From contig NW_005201287.1 of the NCBI RefSeq assembly GCF_000372725.1, positions 582,447 to 613,025 of the forward strand: a DNA stretch of 30,579 bases. The letters are read 5' to 3'. Below the pieces are notes generated by a model that was not told where the DNA came from, ran no database searches, and saw nothing but the letters and a program-made list of their open reading frames with translations. Below are positions 10,032 to 17,397 of this stretch, piece by piece. Made by a program: the position numbers and the translations under genes. The DNA is from Emiliania huxleyi CCMP1516. Lineage: Eukaryota > Haptophyta > Isochrysidales > Noelaerhabdaceae. Every line of letters begins with the position of its first letter. The stretch's first letter is position 1.

Positions 10032-10331
10032 GTGCCACAGTGAGGCAGCTGTGAGGCGTCGACCCGAGAGATATCAATTTATCGTGTTTTTCCCCGCGGG
10101 GAGCGCGGGGAGAGGGGTTGCTCCTCCGCTTATTGAGAGCGAGTTTTTGAGAAAGAGAGTGAGACGACTGACGACCCCACCAGGCGCAACGTCACACCAC
10201 TTACATGTAAACCACACACCCCACGCAGCTCTCAAGGGAGCGAGAGAGAGACGGTTGACGGCGAGACCGGGAGAGTGGGGAGAGAGGGCGCGAGAGTGGA
10301 GAGAGCGAGAGCGAGAGCGAGAGCGAGAGCG

Positions 10332-10386
<55 letters not shown>

Positions 10387-10410
10387 GTGCTAGTGGTCGA
10401 TGCGCGCGCG
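10032..10410. repeat. 3' flank with (GA)n microsatellite
   Basis: GAGAGC units at about 10300-10331 pass into a pure (GA)n tract at 10332-10382. The region is otherwise a purine-rich spacer between the convergent ends of the oxygenase gene and the minus-strand Cys-rich gene. Confidence 0.9.
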
Positions 10411-11112
10411 TCAAACCCCGCCCCGGGTTACGATCCGACCTGGCGGGTGTGGGTGGGTGTCGGTCGACCTGTGGCTGTGCATGCTGATGTAAGAAGAGTG
10501 TGCACGAACCGGGCGGAGGGGGGCATCTCTGTCGAGCGCCGCTGAGCCATGTTTTAGGTTCGGACAAGCAAGCCGGAAGCTTCCCTCTTTCAGAGTCCAA
10601 TCAGCCCATAAGTCCGGTGGTCGGCATGCAGCCCGTGGGGCAGGACACCTACAAGAGAACGCTCCTCGCTCAGGGCCCTGCCTCGCGTCATCTCTGCCCT
10701 CGACCCGGGTGGGGGCGCGGACCGGTTGCGCCGCAAAGAGGATCGAGCGGCGGCCACCCACGACCGGGAGAGAGTCGGGCTCGCAACCGTCGGGGCAGTT
10801 CGTGAACGGGATGAATGTACTTGTGCACATCTCGCCGCACCTGCCGGTTGTGTGTTCGCCTTGCTCGTTGTCCCAGGAGCAGCACGACTGCCCCTTCGGG
10901 CAGGCTTCTGCACTGGTGCACGTCACCGGGACGTCCGTTGTGATGAAACCATCGCGCGTGGTCCCCGCGCCATCAGCAACGTTTTGCGAGCAGCACTCGT
11001 CACTGCAGGTGTATTTGGATTTATCCGCCCTCATCTCATCTGTCGGCGTCAAGCATACCGAGGCTGCCAGATCCAGGGTGGCGAGCGCGAGCACGGCGTG
11101 GAGGCCGCGCAT
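10411..11112 (-). CDS. Secreted cysteine-rich protein, unknown function
   Basis: Starting at the ATG at 11112, the protein begins MRGLHAVLALATLDLAASVC, a good signal peptide. An in-frame ATG at 11187 would add 25 residues and bury it. The next ~110 residues hold many cysteines in closely spaced pairs (CSDECCSQ, CPKGQSCCSWD, GRCGEMCTS, CPDGC), a disulfide-rich extracellular pattern. I recognise no named domain. After about residue 140 (PVVGGRRS) the frame turns Arg/Pro/His-rich and looks like non-coding DNA, so a splice junction near 10690-10730 is likely and the true C-terminus may differ. No upstream exon is needed because the signal peptide is at the start. Confidence 0.55.
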   Translation of the reverse strand: MRGLHAVLALATLDLAASVCLTPTDEMRADKSKYTCSDECCSQNVADGAGTTRDGFITTDVPVTCTSAEACPKGQSCCSWDNEQGEHTTGRCGEMCTSTFIPFTNCPDGCEPDSLPVVGGRRSILFAAQPVRAPTRVEGRDDARQGPERGAFSCRCPAPRAACRPPDLWADWTLKEGSFRLACPNLKHGSAALDRDAPLRPVRAHSSYISMHSHRSTDTHPHPPGRIVTRGGV

Positions 11113-11548
11113 TCTCTTCGGGCCGCAGGTGAGGGCGTAGGGCGGGCGGTGCCGGATTTTGACAACTGAAAGCAAGCGCTCGGCCAAGCGTTACGGCCGT
11201 TACGGAAAATACCGAGCGGCTGACTAAACCTTCTTCGTGGCTTTTTGGTTTTGAAAGTTCCTGCTGCTGGCACTCGTGTGAGGTAGCGGGGGGGCCACGA
11301 CTACGTTTACGAAAACATAAGTAGTCCCGCGAGGTGTGAATTTGGCCGCCCCAGTAGCCCCCTTTTAGCACAGGCGGACTTTTTCGTGGCAAAACTCGTC
11401 AATCGCTTTGCGGCGGCAAAGCAGATTTTCACGGGCGTTCGAAGTGCTGGCTCAAACCCGTCATGCTTTGCTTCGGTCTCGACTTGAGTGCCGCTCGACT
11501 GGCCGATGAAGAGCGACCCGTACGACGCGCACTTGTCGTCCTCCCTCC
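11113..11548. other. Spacer between two minus-strand genes
   Basis: It holds the upstream region of the Cys-rich gene and possibly the 3' end of the armadillo gene. A minus-strand frame from 11552 (REDDKCASYGSLFIG) could continue the armadillo reading frame after a 2-base shift. No promoter element is evident. Confidence 0.3.
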
Positions 11549-12411
11549 TCATGGCATATGCAGACAGCGCTCATTACTGGCCAGCCGGCCGAGCGCGATG
11601 GCGGCGTTCTTCATTGTCTGGCCCTCGCCACGGTGTGCTAGGTCGAGCAGTGGCGGAACCACCGGTTGCACGGCGAGAACCTGCGGCAGAGGCCACATGT
11701 TGATAGCAGACGGGTGGCTCTGGGCTGCGGACAGGCGCGTGCGCACGCGCACCGCCAGGCAGCGAGGCTCGGTGGCGCACTCGGCGATACAAAGCGCAGC
11801 GTTGCCGTGCGAAGCGGCGTGGTCTGGAGCGCGAAGCAGTGTCGACAGCAGAGGGAGCACGCCTGTGTCGATTGAGCTCCGGTGAGGCAACTACTGGACC
11901 ATCACTTTCGGCCGGCGTGGAAAGGGCGGCGTTCCGGCTGCGCATAGAGCGGCCGGCCCGCCGGCGTGGCGCGAGCAAGCCGTGAGGAGGCGCACGCTGT
12001 TGCCCACAAAGTCGCCGCTGTCCTCCTCGCCCTCCGACACCACAACCTCAGACGCCTCATTCGGGACCCCTCCGGCTGATGCTGCGGCCGGCGCTCCCAG
12101 TTCCGTGTTGTCGAGGCTGCTCTTGAGGAACTGAGCGAGCATGGCCACGGGCGGGCTGCCCCCGTCTAGCAGCATCTCGACGATGGCGGTGCAGCGTTGA
12201 GCGCCCTTGGCGAGCACCGCGATCAGCCTGCTAAGTAGCGGGCCCGGGCGAGACAGCACAGAGTCCAGCGAAGCAGCGAACCTCTCGTCGTATTGCGAAC
12301 CCCTCTGCCTCCTCAACGACCGAACGAGCGATCGCCACTTAGCGCGAGTCTGCAGCGAGTGCCAGGTGCCATCACCACAGTGCTGACTGGAGCCCCGCCA
12401 CGTGCGCCGCA
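11549..12411 (-). CDS. Armadillo-repeat protein (ends uncertain)
   Basis: Two minus-strand blocks read as stacked helical repeats. The first (12411 to about 11940) has FAASLDSVLSRPG, SRLIAVLAKGA and SVRLLTACSRHAGGPAAL. The second (from about 11860) has GVLPLLSTLLRAPDH, GNAALCIAECA, PVVPPLLDLAHRG and KNAAIALGRLASNERC. The GNAA/KNAA-x-AL patterns are typical of armadillo repeats, which are protein-binding scaffolds. A 72-nt GT-AG intron at 11681-11752 fits the second block. The blocks are probably joined by a short intron around 11865-11930 whose donor I cannot fix (a GA-AG reading gives AAGVLPLL). The 5' end abuts repeat copy B, so earlier exons may lie beyond it. After NERCL the frame stops, while the next frame continues openly, suggesting a frameshift or missed junction. 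Confidence 0.6.
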
Positions 12412-12880
12412 CTTGGAGCACTTGGAGTGCAGTTGTGTCACAAGTTGGCAGCCTCACGGTTAGCCGGACGCTCGGGATCGGGTTACGGGCTAGAGAGCCC
12501 TAGCCCCGGGGGTGCGCGGTCGCAGGGCCATAACACGTCTCCGAGGGATGGTTCCGTGTACCGGGTTGCCCCTTAACTGCAGAACGCACCCTCTTCCTCG
12601 ACCGTGGGGGGGTGCGCGTTCGCAGGGCCATAACACGGGTCTCCGAGGGTTAGTTCTGCGCTCCGGGGTTCCCCCAGCGGCGGAATTTTTCCCTCGCGCT
12701 GTGGGTCCCCCTAGCTGCGGAACGCCCCCTCTACTCGGAGCTAAAGAATACTCTCCGAGGGTTGGACCCGCGTACCAGGTTTCCCCTTAACTGCAAGGAC
12801 GCCCCCTCTACTCGGAGCTAGCGATACGTGACACGGGAATACGTACCGCCCCCACGCAGTACCTACACTACTGGACGAGA
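12412..12880. repeat. Dispersed repeat copy B with tandem ~100-bp submodules
   Basis: The 21-bp core is at 12412-12432, followed by GGGCTAGAGAGCCCTAG and then about three degenerate modules. Each combines CGCAGGGCCATAACACG, TCTCCGAGGG, a CCCC(T/A)AGCTGC-like stretch and CCCCCTCTACTCGGAGCTA. Module landmarks lie at about 12515, 12612 and 12750. The same modules recur once at about 13440-13550 behind copy C. Confidence 0.7.
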
Positions 12881-12959
12881 ATACAATAACACGCAGCTGC
12901 GAGACGCCTTACTCGAAGAGAATACGAGAATACGCAGCTGCGAGGCACCGCGTTCGCAA

Positions 12960-13310
12960 TGAAGTCGCCTCGGGGGAGGCGGTGAAGGAGAGGATGGCGA
13001 GGGAGGTGACGGGAAAGGCGGCGGCAGGGGGGAAGGAGGAGGAGGTGGGAGGGGGGACGGCAAGGGAGGCGGCGGCGTCGGAGGGGGGGTGGGGGCGAGG
13101 GAGAGGGCGGTAGGGGAGGCGGCAATGAGAAGGAGTCGGCGAGGGCGGAGGCGGTGATCCGGTGATAGAAAGGGCGGCGGGGAAGGAGGCGGCGGGGGAG
13201 GCGGCGGCGGCGGAGGGGAGAAGGGGGGAAGGCGGTGGAGAAGGAGGCGGTGGGGTGGGAGGCCGTGGCGTGGGTGGGGGTGGGGGTGGGGGCGAGGGGC
13301 GGGAGGTACA
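12960..13310. repeat. Purine/G-rich low-complexity block
   Basis: Imperfect GGCGG(A/C)GG and GGAGG repeats make one strand almost entirely G/A. Minus-strand ORFs across it read as Pro/Ser runs, which I treat as translated repeat. It separates repeat copies B and C. Confidence 0.7.
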
Positions 13311-13560
13311 CTTGGAGCACTTGGAGTGCAGTTAGTAGCCTCACATCCAGGGCCGGGGAGCTGAGAAGCGCACCCAGCGGGCCGGATGATCGGGATCGGG
13401 CTACGGGCTAGAGAGCCCTGACCCCTAGCTAGGGGGGGTGCGCGTTCGCAGGGAAAGCGAAAGGGCCGTAAAGTAAACACGGGTCTCCGAGGGTTGGTCT
13501 GCGCTTTGGGTTTCCCCTAGCTGCGGAGCGCCCCCTCTACTCGGAGCTACATAATGGACA
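13311..13560. repeat. Dispersed repeat copy C, longest copy
   Basis: Bases 13311 to about 13446 match 13999 to about 14133 with only a handful of differences, including the core, the CACATCCAGGGCCGGGGAGC segment and GCTAGAGAGCCCTGACCCCT. Copy C then continues with one of the submodules also seen at 12500-12830, ending CTACTCGGAGCTAC. On the minus strand the core is preceded by TACTAAC. Confidence 0.85.
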
Positions 13561-13604
13561 CCAGACACACGCACACGACGTAAATCCCTACTCGACGTCA
13601 CCCC

Positions 13605-13998
13605 TCAGGCCTCTGGGGCTCTCCTATCCTCCCGGTCCTCCCCCCGGCTCGCTTTCCGCTGGTCGGGCAGCAGTTGCGGAGCCCGCCGTCCCCTCTTATG
13701 CCTCTTCGGCCGCGGCCCCGCCACCGCCTCGTCTTCTCTGTCCGATTCTGTCGCCACCACCGACGGTGATCCCATGCCCGACTCCTCGGGCGAGGGCAGC
13801 GGCATTGGATCGCTACGCCGCCCCTCCCCGGGGAGTGGGGCCAGCTCACTTTGATCGAGGACTCGCGCCCGCCCCCGCGGTCTCCCTATCGTCCTCGGCT
13901 CGTCCGTACGTCCCGACTCTACTCGCAAAGGCCGCGCCAGCTCATCTCTCACCCTCTCCGCTCCAGCTTTGGGGGCGGAGGCGCCACAGCTCCGGGTC
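13605..13998 (-). CDS. Possible terminal exon, basic/acidic disordered protein
   Basis: On the minus strand an open frame begins right after CTCCAAG of repeat copy D and runs about 130 codons to a stop at 13605. It is highly charged and Pro/Ser/Arg-rich (ERVRDELARPLRVE, VVATESDREDEAV) with a nuclear-localisation-like cluster GPRPKRHKRGRR. There is no fold or family, but its composition is unlike the neighbouring repeats. Earlier exons would lie beyond the repeat at >14133 and are not identified, so it could be a pseudogene end or chance ORF. Confidence 0.3.
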
Positions 13999-14133
13999 CT
14001 TGGAGCACTTGGAGTGCAGTCATCAACCTCACATCCAGGGCCGGGGAGCTGAGAAGCGCACCCAGCGAGCCGGATGATCGGCATCGGGCTACGGGCTAGA
14101 GAGCCCTGACCCCTAGCTAGGGGCGGTGCGCAT
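13999..14133. repeat. Dispersed repeat copy D
   Basis: The core is at 13999-14019 and similarity to copy C continues to about 14133. It lacks the submodule found downstream of copy C and stops just before a T-rich segment (TTTATTTTTTCTCG). Confidence 0.85.
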
Positions 14134-14209
14134 TGGCTTTATTTTTTCTCGACATCGCGGCTACGCGGCGGGCCTCCGCGCCAGCGTGCTGGCGCAGCGG
14201 CAGAGCAAT

Positions 14210-14391
14210 TATGTCTGTCGACAAGGTCAAATGCCGCGCGCTTCGTGCCGTCATCCAGCAACCTGAAACCTCCAACGCCGAGCTTCAGAGGTTTCTGGAT
14301 CAAGCCGCGGCATCTCTGAATAATGCGAGTGATGAAGAAATCATGAAGCACGCTGCCGAATTGTTCTTCGACAAGCAGAACAGCTCTGGTA
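14210..14391 (+). CDS. Small helical ORF or first exon with lower GC
   Basis: From ATG 14210 about 60 residues read as a soluble helical segment (MSVDKVKCRALRAVIQ..., SDEEIMKHAAELFFDKQ). Codon use is less G/C-biased than in neighbouring genes, with many A- or T-ending codons. After the codons for NSSG a GTAGAG donor would remove the Ser/Ala/Arg-rich tail. It could be the first exon of the JmjC gene or an independent small gene. An 18-base hairpin (GCGCCAGC-GT-GCTGGCGC, 14178-14195) sits just upstream of the start. No family recognised. Confidence 0.35.
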
Positions 14392-14650
14392 GAGCCTCGT
14401 CATCAGCGGCGGCGTCATCAGCGGCGTCATGCCGCCGCCGCCGCCGCTCCACCCGGTGCCCGTGTGTGGTGAGAGTTGCTTTGTGTATGTGTATGTCGTA
14501 TGTGTGTGGACTTATGTCACACTTGAGCCTCTATGTATGATTAGTAGACCGGTACTCGCGGGTTTGGATGGTAGCGGGGGCCACGCGGGAGCCTCAACCC
14601 TCATCCCTCAACCCCTCTGGCCGACCGGCAGGCTGGTTGCTGACTTTCAG

Positions 14651-17004
14651 CCATCGATCGGCTCGCTCGGCACTTCGCGGCAGCGCTCCTAGCCGGCCTG
14701 GCTTGCTACAGCTGGCAGGCGGAGCCATTTGTCTGGCCGAGCCCTGCCTCGAGTGAACACGTTGCCAGCCTGGCAGACCGGCTCTCCGCCGAGAGCCCTG
14801 CTGCCGAGGAGTCAGCTGCTGCCGCGTGCGACGCGGTCCGGCCGCTCCTGGGCGGCCTGTCGTGCCGCAGTTTCCTCTCCGACCACTGGGAGGTTGCGCC
14901 GCTGCTTTCCCGGCCGGGTGCGGCATGGGCACGAGCTCTCTTCTCGCTGCGCGACGTCGAGCGGATGGCCCGCCTGTGGCCGCTGCGATTTCTTCGCAAC
15001 CACGGGACTGCCGTGGTCCACACGCCGGGCTCGGGCTTCCTCGCCGACCCTCGGTGGGAGCGCGGAGCAGCCGTGCCACCGGACATCGTCGAGGTTGCGT
15101 TGGCTGCGGAGCGCACCTTTGTGCTTCACAACCTCGAGGTGTACTCTCCGCCCGTCGCCGCCTTCACTCGCTCCGTCGTCGCCTTCTTCCACGCATACAC
15201 GCAAGTCAACCTCTACGTCTCTCCCGCCGGCCTCGAGGTCGCCACCTCGCCCCACCAGGACGCACACTCGGTCTTCATCGTGCAGGTGCCTCCTCCTCCT
15301 CCTCCTCCTCCTCCTCCTCCTCCTCCTCTCGCCTCCTCTCCTCCTCTCTCCTCCTCTCCTCCTCTCCTCCTCTCCTCCTCTCCTCCTCTCCTCCTCTCCT
15401 CCTCTCCTCCTCTCCTCCTCTCCTCCTCTCCTCCTCTCCTCCTCTCATCCTCCTCTCCTCTCCTCCTCTCCTCCTCCTCTCCTCTCCTCCTCGTCCTCCT
15501 CTCCTCCTCTCCTCCTCCCCCCGACTCGCGCCTCCACTGTGCCCAGGCGCGCGGCTGCAAGCGTTGGTCGGTGCACCCGCCCGCGCGCGGCAACTGGACC
15601 TTGCGCAGCCTGCAGCGAGGAAAGGCGGGGGAGGTGCTCTCTCCCTCGGACGGCAGCCTGATGCAGCCGCCCTCCATCGAGGTGGCGCCGCCTCCCAAGC
15701 CCTGTGCCTTCCACCACCATCTACTCGGCGGCGGGCGAGATGGTGTTCGAGTTGAGCTGTAGTCACCACCTCGGCGTCGGCGCTTTCTCGTACTTTTGCC
15801 GCAAGCCGTAGAGGCATCATCGCCAGATCCCCGTCGATCTCGAGCGAGCCGGGAGGACCTGCGGGGGATCCNNNNNNNNNNNNNNNNNNNNNNNNNNNNN
15901 NNNNNNNNNNNNNNNNNNNNNNNNNNNNNNNNNNNNNNNNNNNNNNNNNNNNNNNNNNNNNNNNNNNNNNNCCCCCGCCCCCCCAGCCCCTCTCTCTCTC
16001 TCTGCGCAGGCGACCCTCACACCCGGCGACGTGCTCTACGTGCCGCGCGCATTCTTCCACGCCACCGCAACTGCCGACGCCGCCATCGGCGACAGCTGCG
16101 GCGGCGCCGACGCGGGCGATCCCTCCGCCGCCCTCACGATCTCTGTCCTGTCAGAGGACGTCTTTGCGACTTGGCTCTACCTGCTGGGCGAGGCGCTCGA
16201 CGAGCTCGCCACCCCGCCTCCCAACCCGCCTCCCAACCCGCCGACCGCCCCGCCGACTGCCCGGCCGACCGCCCCGCCGGCGGAGCTGCGAGGCGCGGCG
16301 GCGAGGCTGGTCTCCGCCTTGCGCCGGCTGGCCGTGGCGCAGCTTGGGATCGAGCAGAGTCACACCGGCCTGTCGGCGAGCCGCGTGGGCGACCAGCTCA
16401 GAGAGGCGCTGCCGCGCGCCTTGATGGCGCCGGAGGGAACGCCTCCGATCCTGCTGGCGGCCGGCTCCGACCCGCGCGCGCTGCTCTGGCGGCGGCACGC
16501 GCTGGGCCTGCTGCGTTCGGTCGCCGCGGCGTCGTGAGGGCTGCGCCTCCTCGCACGGCGCCTTGCCCTAGCCGTGCCGCGGGGCTGTTGGCTGTAGGCG
16601 GCCGAGGAGGCTGGGCAGCCTCGCCTCGCCAGCCTGTGGTGGGACGGCTCGCCCGCGGCGGCGCTCCTCTGGCCGGTCCTCGACGAGGCGACGAGCCGTG
16701 GCGCGGCTGTCTGCCCAGGACGCCGTTCCTCCAATGACACGTGCCCGCCGGCGCGTCCCCGCAGGTGCTCCGGCGCAAGCGGGTCCCCGGCTCGCTCAAG
16801 CTCGAGCAGCTTGACACTTTCCTGCGCGAGGCGGCGAGGGGGCGGTCTCCGGCCGGCGCGGCGGACACGGCGGACGGCGGCGTGGAGTGGGGTGATGAGG
16901 CGCTGCGCCGGATCGATATCGACGCGGTCTTCAAGATCGAGAAGCGAGACAAGGCTCATTTGCCGCGCGACCGGGCGTGGTTCAGGCCGGCGGAGTGGAC
17001 GTGA
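14651..17004 (+). CDS. JmjC/cupin-4 type Fe(II)/2OG oxygenase
   Basis: Exons that fit: 14651-15285 (after acceptor GACTTTCAG), 15547-15681, 16010-16519, 16765-17004. The first carries FLSDHWEVAPLLSR, the cupin-4 'partner-wraps-Trp-Glu' entry motif, and later VNLYVSPAGL and SPHQDAH with the His-x-Asp iron ligands. The second has GCKRWSVHPP. The third, joined as PPSIE-ATLTPGDVLYVPR, holds the distal His in AFFHATAT. This is the ribosomal-oxygenase/JmjC hydroxylase layout; such enzymes hydroxylate proteins, some of them ribosomal. A Pro-Asn repeat and a helical C-terminal part follow. The join to the last exon is phase-compatible (donor GTCGCC) but weaker; otherwise the protein stops at 16537. 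There is no in-frame ATG in exon 1, so the start lies in an upstream exon, perhaps 14210. A hydrophobic stretch (HFAAALLAGLACY) precedes the domain. Confidence 0.7.
15286..15530 (+). repeat. Intronic 3-bp and 8-bp pyrimidine repeats (CTC, CTCCTCTC)
   Basis: A (CTC)n run passes into an 8-bp period (CTCCTCTC)n. It fills a 261-nt intron (donor GTGCCT, acceptor GTGCCCAG) of the JmjC gene. The intron length is a multiple of three and has no in-frame stop, so retention would insert Pro/Leu/Ser repeats. Confidence 0.9.
15872..15971. other. Assembly gap of 100 N
   Basis: Exactly 100 N lie inside the third JmjC intron (15682-16009). The round length suggests a placeholder, so the true intron length is unknown. 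Confidence 0.98.
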
Positions 17005-17397
17005 GCTAGCTGGGGGGTCTCTTTCCGTACGAGGGGGTTAAAGGGAGGGTAGTAGATGTGTAAGCGATTTGTATGAATGTGCAGACATAGCGCCACTGCC
17101 GTAATGCTTAATAAATAGAATAAAAATCGGGAATCCACAGTGTGAGAGGACCGAGATTCGACACAGGGCGGGCGGTCGCGGGTCGCACGCTGGCGCGAGA
17201 GCGACATCAGAGAGCCGCGAACCCAAGAGGCCGGCCGTGCTCACACATCTCGACATTGCACGGAGGGACAAACAGCTCAAAGGGAAGGGAGACGAAGGCA
17301 GGGCGATTTGGCCGTGCTGCCGACTGCGCCGTAGTCGCAGGCGCGAGCGAGCTGTACTCGTCTTGTCGCGGCCTCTTAGCGGGGGCGGGGCTTCATG
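17005..17397. other. Convergent 3' region, possible poly(A) signals
   Basis: AATAAA occurs at 17110-17115 and 17119-17124 on the plus strand, about 110 bases beyond the JmjC stop, in an AT-rich pocket. It fits a 3' end signal, although canonical signals are not universal in microalgae. The rest separates the convergent JmjC and peroxidase genes. Confidence 0.35.

Noticed and set aside
7533..10382. Tandem repeats considered as a CRISPR array
   Set aside because: The TG, GA and 11-bp units have no unique spacers, and the host is eukaryotic.
12470..12530. tRNA- or SINE-head-like segment in the dispersed repeat (GGGCTAGAGAGCCC)
   Set aside because: I could not fold a cloverleaf or find proper A and B boxes, so no RNA gene is called.
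12863..13480. Long minus-strand Pro/Ser-rich ORFs
   Set aside because: They are direct translations of a G/A-rich repeat, with equal openness in several frames and no domain.
15700..15811. Protein-like stretch (TIYSAAGEMVFELSCSHH...) ending in TAG inside the third JmjC intron
   Set aside because: Joining 15681 directly to 16010 gives the conserved PPSIE-ATLTPGDVLYVPR, so this stretch is intronic. It lies beside the assembly gap and may be a fragment of another copy, but no junction supports it as an exon.
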